Below, in pieces: positions 1 through 7,452 of a stretch of 37,177 nt of DNA; the first letter of the stretch is position 1, and each line of letters begins with the position of its first letter. Location of the stretch: the NCBI GenBank assembly GCA_030748735.1, contig JASMLK010000059.1, forward strand, positions 1 to 37,177, in the 5' to 3' direction. The notes beneath the pieces are model-generated. The model worked only from the letters and a program-made list of their open reading frames with translations. It had not been told where the DNA came from and made no database searches. The translations under genes were made by a program, and so were the position numbers. Source of the stretch: Myxococcota bacterium (GTDB taxonomy: Bacteria; Myxococcota_A; UBA9160; UBA4427).

Positions 1-892
1 GGTTCGAGAGTTCTGCGGTTCGCAGGTAGCCCTCGATCTCGGCGAGTCGATTGCGAATGACCGGGTCTTCGATCGCGGGCCGCCCATCGCGCGTCGTGTT
101 CCGCGCCAACTCGATCGCACTCTCGAAGTGCTCGCGAGCCATGTTCGGGTTGCCGATCAGGTTGCGTTCGTGCACCAGCGTGGCTCGCGAAACCGCCCAC
201 CCCTGCCCGCGTTCGCCGACGATGTGATCCGCTGGCGTGCGCGCGTCGGTGAAGAACACTTCGTTGAAATCGAGACCACCGGACATCTGTTTCAGCGGGC
301 GAACCTCGATGCCAGGTTGGTCGAGATTCACCAGCAGGTAGGAGATGCCCGCGTGCTTCTTCGCGTCGGGTTCGGTCCGGAACAAGCCGAAGATGTAGTG
401 GGCGTCCTGCGCGTTGCTGGTCCAGATCTTCTGCCCGTTGATCACCCACTCGTCGCCGTCGAGCACTGCAGTCGACTTGAGTGATGCAAGATCACTCCCC
501 GACCCCGGCTCGCTATAGCCCTGACACCAGCGCTGCTCGCCGCGCAACATCGCCGGAACGAACTGGCGCTTCTGTTCTTCGGTCCCGAACTCGATCAGGG
601 TCGGCGCCAACAGGCCGGGCCCCTGGTCGATGCGATTGCCCGGCGCGCCCGTTCGCGCGTATTCGTCGACCACGATCGCATCCTTGAGTTCGTCTTGCGG
701 CTGGCCGGAACCTCCATACTCCTTCGGAATGCCGCGATAGACGTAACCCGCTTCGATGCCGCGCTCGCGGAACAGCTGCTCCTGCTCTTCCATGGGAAGC
801 TCCGCTTCAGCACCCGTCAGGGGCCAGCCTTCGAGGAAGACGCGTAGCTCGTCTCGAAACGCTCGGTGCTCTGCGCTGAGTTCGAGATCCAT
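1..892 (-). CDS. Acyl-CoA dehydrogenase, catalytic-type subunit (3' end outside the window)
   Basis: FAD-dependent acyl-CoA dehydrogenase that introduces an alpha,beta double bond into a CoA thioester. About 297 N-terminal residues are inside the window; the C-terminal domain is cut by the window edge. Visible family motifs are WCQGYSEPGSGSDLAS (about 122-137), DGDEWVINGQKIWTS (145-159) and a mid-domain segment TLVHERNLIG in which E242 sits where isovaleryl-CoA dehydrogenase carries its catalytic glutamate (E254). The first Met is 2 bp after the stop of the upstream acyl-CoA dehydrogenase, and GGGAGG within the end of that gene can serve as its ribosome site, so the two are surely cotranscribed. 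The best comparison is to FadE26/ChsE4-like subunits of steroid side-chain dehydrogenases. Substrate is inferred only. Confidence 0.9.
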   Translation of the reverse strand, partial: MDLELSAEHRAFRDELRVFLEGWPLTGAEAELPMEEQEQLFRERGIEAGYVYRGIPKEYGGSGQPQDELKDAIVVDEYARTGAPGNRIDQGPGLLAPTLIEFGTEEQKRQFVPAMLRGEQRWCQGYSEPGSGSDLASLKSTAVLDGDEWVINGQKIWTSNAQDAHYIFGLFRTEPDAKKHAGISYLLVNLDQPGIEVRPLKQMSGGLDFNEVFFTDARTPADHIVGERGQGWAVSRATLVHERNLIGNPNMAREHFESAIELARNTTRDGRPAIEDPVIRNRLAEIEGYLRTAELSN

Positions 893-894
893 TT

Positions 895-1974
895 CTACCA
901 ACCTCCCAGCGTCGCGATGCGAGCGCGTACCGCGTCTGGCGTGCCGAACGCCGCGCGGTTGAACATCGCGCGCTTGTAATACATCTGAACGTCGCACTCC
1001 CAGGTAAAGCCCAGGCCACCGTGGAGTTCGACCGACTGCCTTGCGGTGTTCATCGCGCGATCGGTGATGTGCGCCTTCGCGAGCGCACCTACGTGCTCGG
1101 CCTGTTCGGGCAGATGATCGAACGCATGTGCGGCGAACCAGAACAACCCGCGCGTGGGCTCGATGTCCGTCGCCAGGCGCGCGAGCTGATGCTTCACCGC
1201 CTGGAACTGGCCGATGATCGTCCCGAACTGTTCGCGCGTCTTCGCGTATTCGGTCGAGATCCGGATCAGCTTCGAGGCCAGGCCGAAACTGTCCGCAGCC
1301 AGCAGGACGCATGCGGCATCGCGAACACGCGTGCTGGCCCCCTGTCCGTCTTCGAGCATCTCGGCCGCGACACCATCGAGTCGAACGTGGAAGACCGGCC
1401 GACTGCGATCGATGCCGCCGGCGTCTTCGAGCTGCACACCATCGGCATCACGTTCGACGACAGCGAGTCGCCCGCGCGAACAACCCGTGACGATCAGCTG
1501 CGTGACATCGGCGTTCGGCACGTATTGCTTCGCACCGCTGAGTTCGCCGTCCTTCTCTTCGACGCTCCACTCGGAGGGATCCCAGCGACTGTTTTCTTCC
1601 GCGGCCGCAAAGGTCCCGATCGTCTCGCCGCTCGCGAGACCGGGCAGCCACTTTTCCTTCTGCGCCTCGCTTCCGCCTTCCAGGATGGCGACGGTCGCCA
1701 GCGCATGCCCCAGAAACGGTCCCGGCACGCTGCCGTAGCCCAGCTCTTCGCTCACCAGGGCGAGTTCGAGCATTTCGAGCCCGGCACCGCCGTGGTTTTC
1801 TGGGACCAACAGACCGGCGAGGCCCATTTCCGCCATGTCGTTCCACAGCGTACTGTCATGTCCGACGCCCGCGTCGAAGAGTTCGCGCAAACGTGGCGCG
1901 GGGCACTCGTTCTCGACGAAGGTGCGCACGGTCTCCTGGAGCAGCTCCTGCTCCTCACTGAGGCCGAAATCCAT
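895..1974 (-). CDS. Acyl-CoA dehydrogenase, probable non-catalytic partner subunit
   Basis: 359-residue acyl-CoA dehydrogenase fold protein, slightly shorter than the usual 380-400. The N-terminus MDFGLSEEQELLQETVRTF and the C-terminal helices with EYAKTREQFG and ELHGGLGFTWE are typical. Both known positions for the catalytic glutamate look empty: the helix equivalent to isovaleryl-CoA dehydrogenase E254 reads VRDAACVLLAADSFG, and the medium-chain-type YEGT position reads AFGT. It therefore looks like the second subunit of an alpha2-beta2 enzyme, with the downstream gene providing catalysis. It is first in a two-gene leftward unit; GGAG lies 8 nt before the ATG. A 486-bp gap with inverted and direct repeats lies upstream and probably holds the promoter. 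Confidence 0.9.
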   Translation of the reverse strand: MDFGLSEEQELLQETVRTFVENECPAPRLRELFDAGVGHDSTLWNDMAEMGLAGLLVPENHGGAGLEMLELALVSEELGYGSVPGPFLGHALATVAILEGGSEAQKEKWLPGLASGETIGTFAAAEENSRWDPSEWSVEEKDGELSGAKQYVPNADVTQLIVTGCSRGRLAVVERDADGVQLEDAGGIDRSRPVFHVRLDGVAAEMLEDGQGASTRVRDAACVLLAADSFGLASKLIRISTEYAKTREQFGTIIGQFQAVKHQLARLATDIEPTRGLFWFAAHAFDHLPEQAEHVGALAKAHITDRAMNTARQSVELHGGLGFTWECDVQMYYKRAMFNRAAFGTPDAVRARIATLGGW

Positions 1975-2460
1975 TCCTTGAACTCCAAGTGGGAGGTTGC
2001 GGTGCGACGACAGGCAAGAGGTCGTCGCGAAGCCGCGTGCGGGACAGCGCGCGGTCGGCGACGAGGCCGCCGGTGCGTCAGACGCGCTGCGTGGGGCGAC
2101 CGGATTCTAGCTCCGAATCGGGGCGTCGCTGCCGCTTCGCGTGGCAGCGAAACGCTGCATCGAGGCGAGATCAACGCAGAAGGATCAACGCAACGCACAC
2201 GATGTGCAACGCGAACAATCGACCGCCGTAGTGCACCGACCGGTCCATGCGAATGGCAACGACTGAACCAACCATGCCTTGCAGCCACGATGCGCGATTC
2301 GAGCAACGCGTCAGCAGGAATCGACAACGCGCATGCAATCGCCTGCAGGTCGCCTGCAACATGGTGTGTTTCTGCATCGCGTCACATCACCTGATCACCG
2401 TTTGCGGACACTCACCTGTGGACGTCTCCTTGCGAAACGTGCGTCCGCGAACCTGTCCCC
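1975..2460. promoter_or_regulatory. Divergent intergenic region with repeated hexamers and inverted repeats
   Basis: This gap of nearly 500 bp between divergent genes has no convincing gene. It contains an 8-bp inverted repeat, GCGACGAC / GTCGTCGC (2004-2011 and 2021-2028), a hairpin with arms TCGCTGCC / GGCAGCGA (2126-2133 and 2143-2150), a direct repeat GATCAACGCA (2169-2178 and 2183-2192), six CAACGC hexamers between 2172 and 2330, and TCGCCTGCA twice with an 11-bp period (2339-2347 and 2350-2358). I read it as a probable control region. No clear -35/-10 pair was identified. Confidence 0.45.
2004..2028. promoter_or_regulatory. Hyphenated palindrome, candidate operator upstream of the first acyl-CoA dehydrogenase pair
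   Basis: GCGACGAC, a 9-nt spacer, then GTCGTCGC form a perfect 8-bp inverted repeat 30-54 bp upstream of the ATG at 1974. Size and position fit a dimeric repressor site such as those of TetR-type regulators that commonly control fatty-acid or steroid genes. It could also simply form a leader hairpin. No regulator gene is present in the window. Confidence 0.35.
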
Positions 2461-3066
2461 ATGCCCACGACCCTTACACCTCCTCGACTCGGCGACCCCC
2501 GATCGCTTGCGAACCCATCGCACGCGACTGCGGATCGCCACGCGGCGCGTAGTCCACTGGTCGCGCTCGCGGTTTCGATGGCGGTCGTGGGATGTCTGAT
2601 TGCCGCCACACCGCCTGCCCAGACGGCGCGCCTCTACTGGCTCCTGCCCTTGATCGCGGTCGGCATCGAACGCGAAGTACGAACCGGTGCCCTTCCCTGG
2701 CGGCTTGGTGCGATCGTGGCCGTCACCCATCTGGGCTTTCTCGCGGTGACCGGCCTCGAGTTGGTCGGGGGACTCGCGACCCTGGCCACCCATACCGCGG
2801 GTGCGCTGCTGGGGGCGCTGCTCGTGCTTCCGTTTCATCGCGCCGCTTTCGCCAATGCCGGAAGCGTGTTCGCCGCAGCGGCCTTCGGCGCGATCTTCGG
2901 GTTCTACGAGCTACCCGTGGTGACGGGGCTCGCATTCGCGATCGGCTTGCCCTGGGCGTGGTTCGAAACGGCACGGGGCGGGCGGCGCAACAGCCCGCCC
3001 ATCATGACCGCCCTCGGGATGGCTGCGGCCCTCTACCCGCTGCTTCAGCTCATCGTCTCGAGCTGA
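2461..3066 (+). CDS. Small integral membrane protein resembling a prepilin peptidase without catalytic aspartates
   Basis: 201 residues with a variable N-terminus of about 30 residues and five or six predicted membrane segments (about 31-52, 56-69, 83-100, 104-125, 133-168, 180-200). The arrangement matches the A24 prepilin peptidase / CpaA-TadV core: GIEREVRTGALPWRL (68-82) lines up with the 'yDlr..rIPN.L' block, NAGSVFAAAAFGAIFG (132-147) with the 'GxGDxKLxxAxGAxxG' block, and SPPIMTALGMAAAL (178-191) with 'PFGPFLALGA'. In both active-site blocks the aspartate is replaced (E70 and S135), so it should not cleave prepilins. This assignment comes from pattern comparison only. No pilus genes are nearby. 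No clear ribosome site precedes the ATG. Confidence 0.7.
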   Translation: MPTTLTPPRLGDPRSLANPSHATADRHAARSPLVALAVSMAVVGCLIAATPPAQTARLYWLLPLIAVGIEREVRTGALPWRLGAIVAVTHLGFLAVTGLELVGGLATLATHTAGALLGALLVLPFHRAAFANAGSVFAAAAFGAIFGFYELPVVTGLAFAIGLPWAWFETARGGRRNSPPIMTALGMAAALYPLLQLIVSS

Positions 3067-3247
3067 AGTCCACCCCGGGGCCGGGAGCGCCGGACCGGTT
3101 GGAACAACGGGGTCTTGGCGCCGGTGTTGGCGTAGCCGTCTCCCTTCGCACGTCGTCCGGGCAGGCGCTGCTAAGATCGCGCGCGTCAGCGCGAGGGGCG
3201 CTCGATCGCAGATCGGCACCGATGCCTCGCCCTTGCACCTACCCGCC

Positions 3248-5266
3248 ATGCCGCTTCCCACCCGATCGCATCTACCGCTTCGCACTCGCAGCCGACGTCG
3301 GCCTCGCCGCCGCGTTCGTGTCGCCCGGGCGCTCCGTTCGATCCTTCGCCCCGCCCTCGTCGCGGCGCTCGCGGCCGGCGTCGTGGGCCAGGCCACAGCG
3401 GTGGTCGAGGGAACGGTCGAACGCGAAGTCTGCGAGGACCGCACTGCGGACCGGCGCGCCTTCTTCGGCGATCTCCACGTACACACGGGCTTTTCGCTCG
3501 ACGCGAGCACGATGGGAACACGCACCCATCCCGCAGACGCCTATCGCTTTGCCCAGGGTGAACGCGTCGGCATTCAACCCTTCGACGCCAACGGCCGTCC
3601 GATGCGAAGCATCCAGCTCGAACGGCCGATCGATTTCGCAGCCGTCACCGACCACGCGGAGTTGCTCGGCGAAACCCGCATCTGCAACACGCCCGGGATG
3701 ACGGGCTACGACTCGATCATCTGTCGCATCTACCGCGCCTGGCCGCGGGTGGCGTACTACTGGATGAATCTCCAGGCCGCGCGCGGCATTCGCCACGACT
3801 TCTGCGGTGACGACGGTGGTATTTGCCGCGAAGCCGCACGCACGCCCTGGCAGGAAAACCGCGAAGCCGCCGAAGCCGCCTACGACCGCAGCGCGGCCTG
3901 CCGCTTCACCACGTTCCACGGATACGAATGGACGGGGGGTGCGGGGCTCGGCAACAACTTCCATCGCAACGTGATCTTCGCCAACGACGTCGTCCCCGAC
4001 CTTCCCACCAGCTTCATCGAAACTCCCGACCTGGTCCAGTTCTGGGGACGACTCGACCGGGAGTGCCGAAGTGCGGAGGGGGAATGCGATGTGCTCGTCA
4101 TCCCGCACAACTCGAACCTTTCGGCCGGGCGCATGTTCCGCACGAAGACCGAAGACGATCTTTCGATCGGCCGCACCGAAGTCGAACGCCGCAACGCCTT
4201 CGAGCCGCTGGTCGAGATCATGCAGCACAAGGGCGAGAGCGAATGCTCGTTGGGGTTGGGGACCCGGGACGAGTTGTGTCGCTTCGAAAAGCTATCGACC
4301 AACAGCTTCGGTGCTCGCTCGGTGCCCGGCTCTTCTGCCGAACCGCTCCCGCGGCAGTTCGTTCGCAACATCCTGAAGGAAGGACTGCGCATCGAAGCGC
4401 GGCTGGGCACCAACCCCTTCGCCTTCGGGTTCATCGCCAGCACCGACACCCACCTCGGCGCACCGGGCCTGGCGCAGGAATCGTCTAGTTACCCCGGTCA
4501 CGGCGGTGCGGGCAAGCCGCCTGGAGACAAACTCGTTCGTGGTTTCCCAGACCACATCGACTTCAATCCGGGCGGTCTCGCGGGCGTGTGGGCCGAGGAG
4601 AATTCGCGCAGGTCGCTGTTCGCCGGCATGAAGCGCAAGGAGACCTTCGGAACGAGCGGCCCGCGGATCCAGGTGCGGCTGTTCGGCGGTTGGGGCTACC
4701 CCGAAACGATGTGCCAGAGCGACCGCTTCGCGCGCGCCGGCTACGACGGAGGTGTCCCGATGGGCAGCACCCTCCCACCGCGACCGGGTCAGGACGATCC
4801 GTCCACCCCCCCCGCCTCTCGCGCACCGAATTTTGCGGTGTCTGCAATGCGCGACGCCGGCACGACGCTTTCACCCGGCACCCCCCTGCAGCGGATCCAG
4901 ATCATCAAGGGTTGGCTCGAAGATGGAAAGCTGAAGGAACGCGTCTACGACGTCGCCGGAAACGCACGCAGCGGCGCAGGGGTCGACCTCGACACCTGCC
5001 GCACCTGGGGAACGGGTTTCGACTCCCTGTGCGACGTCTGGAGCGACCCCGACTTCGACGCGCGGGAACCGGCCTTCTACTACGCCCGGGTGGTCGAGAA
5101 CCCGACCTGTCGCTGGAGTCAGCAGCTCTGCATTGCGAACCACATTCGCTGCAACGACCTCGACGACGTGCCCGAAGGCTTCGAACCCTGCTGCGACGAG
5201 AACCACACGCGCACCATTCAGGAGCGCGCCTGGACTTCTCCGATCTGGTACACCCCGCCCTCGTGA
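3248..5266 (+). CDS. Secreted DUF3604-family protein (PHP-like metal-dependent hydrolase fold)
   Basis: 672-residue protein of the DUF3604 family. A very Arg-rich N-terminus precedes a hydrophobic segment LVAALAAGVVGQATA, read as a signal sequence ending near residue 52, so the protein probably acts in the periplasm. FFGDLHVHTGFS supplies HxH at 77/79 plus an aspartate. Further likely metal ligands lie in VTDHAEL, VIPHNSN and STDTHLGAPG, in the pattern of PHP-type phosphoesterases. Many cysteines, including CNTPG, CEPCC-like and CRWSQQLC segments, suggest disulfides. The reaction of the family is not established. I chose the ATG at 3248 over an in-frame TTG 15 bp upstream. Its stop overlaps a possible GTG start of the next gene, so the pair is coupled. 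Confidence 0.88.
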   Translation: MPLPTRSHLPLRTRSRRRPRRRVRVARALRSILRPALVAALAAGVVGQATAVVEGTVEREVCEDRTADRRAFFGDLHVHTGFSLDASTMGTRTHPADAYRFAQGERVGIQPFDANGRPMRSIQLERPIDFAAVTDHAELLGETRICNTPGMTGYDSIICRIYRAWPRVAYYWMNLQAARGIRHDFCGDDGGICREAARTPWQENREAAEAAYDRSAACRFTTFHGYEWTGGAGLGNNFHRNVIFANDVVPDLPTSFIETPDLVQFWGRLDRECRSAEGECDVLVIPHNSNLSAGRMFRTKTEDDLSIGRTEVERRNAFEPLVEIMQHKGESECSLGLGTRDELCRFEKLSTNSFGARSVPGSSAEPLPRQFVRNILKEGLRIEARLGTNPFAFGFIASTDTHLGAPGLAQESSSYPGHGGAGKPPGDKLVRGFPDHIDFNPGGLAGVWAEENSRRSLFAGMKRKETFGTSGPRIQVRLFGGWGYPETMCQSDRFARAGYDGGVPMGSTLPPRPGQDDPSTPPASRAPNFAVSAMRDAGTTLSPGTPLQRIQIIKGWLEDGKLKERVYDVAGNARSGAGVDLDTCRTWGTGFDSLCDVWSDPDFDAREPAFYYARVVENPTCRWSQQLCIANHIRCNDLDDVPEGFEPCCDENHTRTIQERAWTSPIWYTPPS

Positions 5267-5283
5267 GTGACACCGCCGAACAG

Positions 5284-6276
5284 ATGAAAGCAGGACCGGG
5301 ACGTGGGAAGAGGTTGATTCGTTCACCCCTTCTTCACTTCGTCGTGCTGGGTGCCCTGCTCTACGGCTTCAACACAGCCGGTCGCGGGACCGAACCCGAT
5401 GTCCTCGACGTGAGCCACGAAGACATGGCGGCGCTCGTCGACGACTGGACGCGCAACACGGGCCGTCCACCCAGCGACGCCGAACGCGAACGCCTGATCC
5501 AGCAGTTCATCGACGACGAACTCCTCTTGCAGGTCGCGCGCAGTCTGGGCTGGGATCGCGACGACCCGGTGGTGCAGCGGCGTTTGATCCAGAACGTGCG
5601 TTTCCTCGACGCGGCCCCGGAAAAGAACGACGCCCAGGTGCTCGCCGAGGCGTACGCACTCGAAATGGAGCGCAGCGACATCGTGGTACGGCGGCGCCTG
5701 CTCGAGCGGATGCGCCTGATGGTCGGTGACCGCGCACGCAGCCGAACGCCAACGCGCGAAGAACTCGAGGCCTACTTCGAAGCCCACTCCGACGATTTCA
5801 TGCGGCCCGCGCGCATTCGGCTCACCCAGATCCACTTGAGCCGCGACCGCCGCGGCGCTTCGCTGCACGACGACGCGATCGCGCTGGTCGAAAGACTCGA
5901 GGGCGAAGCGATCGATCCGGCGAACGACCTCGAAGCCGCCACCGCACTCGCAGACCCCTTCCTGCTGCAGGCCCGGCTTCCCCTCTGGTCACAGCGCAGG
6001 CTCGGCGAACGACTCGGCCCGACCTTCGCGGCCGCCGCGTTCGACCTGCCCATGGAACGCTGGAGCGGCCCGGTCGAATCGAGCTACGGCGAACACGCCG
6101 TCTACGTCCACGAACGCATCGACCCCGTGCTACCCCCACTCGACGACGTGAAGACCAAGGTCATTGCGGAACTCCACCGTCAGTGGGAAGGCGAAGCGAT
6201 GCGCGACGTGCTGCGCGAACTACGCGGCCGCGTCGAAGTCCGGATCGCACTCTCGGACGGCTCATCCGCGAGTTGA
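5284..6276 (+). CDS. Parvulin-like peptidyl-prolyl cis-trans isomerase, membrane anchored
   Basis: 330-residue protein with a basic N-terminus (MKAGPGRGKRLIR) and one hydrophobic anchor, LLHFVVLGALLYGF. It then has a helical SurA/PpiD-like segment, including QQFIDDELLLQVARSLGW, and a C-terminal rotamase-like region starting near PARIRLTQIHLS and continuing through the LPLWSQRRLGERLG and GPVESSYGEHAVYVHE segments. It would help fold periplasmic or outer-membrane proteins. An alternative GTG start at 5263 overlaps the upstream DUF3604 stop codon (GTGA) and would add seven residues. Either start implies translational coupling, so the DUF3604 product is the probable partner or client. The rotamase domain is divergent and isomerase activity is not assured. 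Confidence 0.85.
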   Translation: MKAGPGRGKRLIRSPLLHFVVLGALLYGFNTAGRGTEPDVLDVSHEDMAALVDDWTRNTGRPPSDAERERLIQQFIDDELLLQVARSLGWDRDDPVVQRRLIQNVRFLDAAPEKNDAQVLAEAYALEMERSDIVVRRRLLERMRLMVGDRARSRTPTREELEAYFEAHSDDFMRPARIRLTQIHLSRDRRGASLHDDAIALVERLEGEAIDPANDLEAATALADPFLLQARLPLWSQRRLGERLGPTFAAAAFDLPMERWSGPVESSYGEHAVYVHERIDPVLPPLDDVKTKVIAELHRQWEGEAMRDVLRELRGRVEVRIALSDGSSAS

Positions 6277-6290
6277 CCCGCGAAGCGGGT
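6276..6290. terminator. Short GC-rich hairpin between convergent genes
   Basis: ACCCGC, a 3-nt loop and GCGGGT form a perfect 6-bp stem at the end of the rightward isomerase gene and just before the end of the leftward dehydrogenase gene. There is no T-run, so termination is only inferred from position. Confidence 0.45.
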
Positions 6291-6305
6291 GCTTCACGCA
6301 GCCGG

Positions 6306-7313
6306 TCAGTCTTCGTTGACGATCATCACCTTGGCCCCGAGGGCGGGCTGACGCGCGACGTCGAGCGCTTCGTGAAACGCGTCGAGAGCGAAGCGATGCG
6401 TGACCATCGGCGACAGGTCGGCCGTTTCGAGGATGCGCAGCGCATCACTCCAGTCTTCGGGGTATCCCATCGACCCCACGATCTGGAGTTGCTTCATCAT
6501 GACCAACATGAAGTTCACCGGGACCGGGTTGCGGTGGAGGGCCACGATCGAGAAGCGCGCGTCGGGCTTCGCGTTGCCCAACACCTGTTCGATCACCGGG
6601 CCCGCACCCGAAGCTTCGATGAGGATGTCGCTCCCGACCATCGGCGCGCCGTAGAGCAACACACTGCCGTGCAACTCGCGCAGGGCCTCGTTGACGTCGC
6701 CGTCGGCCGGGTTCAAGGTGGCTCGTGCACCGAGCTTGCGCGCGATCTCGAGGCGTCGGGCGGATAGATCGACCGACACGATGTCCTCGACCCCGCGAAA
6801 GCGAAGCCCCGCCACCGCCGCCAGCCCGATCGGGCCCGCGCCGAACACGACGGCTCGTTCACCGGCCTGGGGTTTCGTCTGATCGACACCCTGCAAGCCA
6901 ACCGACAGCGGCTCGGCGAGCGCGGCCACGTCCATCGGCAGGTCGGCGGAGATCGGATGAAGCGAATGACCGGCGGCGGCGTTCGGCACCAACACGCGAG
7001 GTGCGAAGGCACCCTGGGGCGCACCGTTGCCAATCGAGTTTTCGTCGCTGATGGGGTTCACGACGACGCGCACACCGACCTCGATGCCGCGCACCTCACT
7101 CCCGACGGCTTCCACCGTGCCAGAAAACTCGTGACCGATCGGCATGGGTTGGTCGCTCGGCCCCATCAGCCCCCCCGCTGCGATGTAGCCCACGTCGCTG
7201 CCGCAGATGCCACAGGCCGAAACCTTGACCACCGCATCCCGCGGACCGGGCTCGGGTTCGGGGACCTCGTCGATCGAAACGACACCGGGACCGTGGATGT
7301 TGACCTGCTTCAT
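6306..7313 (-). CDS. Zinc-type medium-chain dehydrogenase/reductase
   Basis: 335-residue medium-chain alcohol dehydrogenase family protein. The N-terminal catalytic domain has CGICGSD (34-40) and GHE (60-62), giving C37, H61 and E62 as catalytic-zinc ligands. The Rossmann domain has the VFGAGPIGLAAVAG nucleotide motif. The four-cysteine structural-zinc loop of threonine/sorbitol dehydrogenases is missing: the corresponding stretch reads NPISDENSIGNGAPQGAF. It probably oxidises a secondary alcohol or reduces a ketone with NAD(P)(H); the substrate is unknown. AAGGAG lies 7 nt before the ATG at 7313. The gene is divergent from the ABC importer and convergent with the isomerase gene. Confidence 0.9.
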   Translation of the reverse strand: MKQVNIHGPGVVSIDEVPEPEPGPRDAVVKVSACGICGSDVGYIAAGGLMGPSDQPMPIGHEFSGTVEAVGSEVRGIEVGVRVVVNPISDENSIGNGAPQGAFAPRVLVPNAAAGHSLHPISADLPMDVAALAEPLSVGLQGVDQTKPQAGERAVVFGAGPIGLAAVAGLRFRGVEDIVSVDLSARRLEIARKLGARATLNPADGDVNEALRELHGSVLLYGAPMVGSDILIEASGAGPVIEQVLGNAKPDARFSIVALHRNPVPVNFMLVMMKQLQIVGSMGYPEDWSDALRILETADLSPMVTHRFALDAFHEALDVARQPALGAKVMIVNED

Positions 7314-7326
7314 GCTCGGGCTCCTT

Positions 7327-7380
7327 GGGTTCGATGCTCGCGCTGCCTGGGTTCGATGCTCGCGCCGCCTGGGTTCGCGC
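7327..7380. repeat. 22-bp direct tandem repeat in the divergent promoter region
   Basis: Two near-identical 22-bp units (7327-7348 and 7349-7370, differing by one base) begin with GGGTTCGATGCTCGCG and are followed by a partial third unit (7371-7380). They sit directly upstream of the ribosome site of the medium-chain dehydrogenase gene, in the 139-bp gap shared with the ABC importer. The role is unknown; a regulatory or slippage-prone leader is possible. Confidence 0.75.
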
Positions 7381-7452
7381 CCCAGTCTAGTCGGGCCCCA
7401 CCCGGGTCGCGATTGGACGCGAGCCCTGCAGTGGGCAACCCTGTTGCGCGTC

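Noticed and set aside
1021..2394. 1374-base plus-strand frame opposite the first acyl-CoA dehydrogenase
   Set aside because: Shadow of the dehydrogenase gene; the last part covers the intergenic gap with no recognisable motif.
3272..4228. 957-base leftward frame inside the DUF3604 gene
   Set aside because: Antisense shadow; the rightward frame has signal peptide and metal motifs.
4588..5262. Upstream extension of the isomerase frame into the DUF3604 gene
   Set aside because: The extension is Arg-rich, out of phase with a real gene and has no homology-like features; starts at 5263 or 5284 fit the family.
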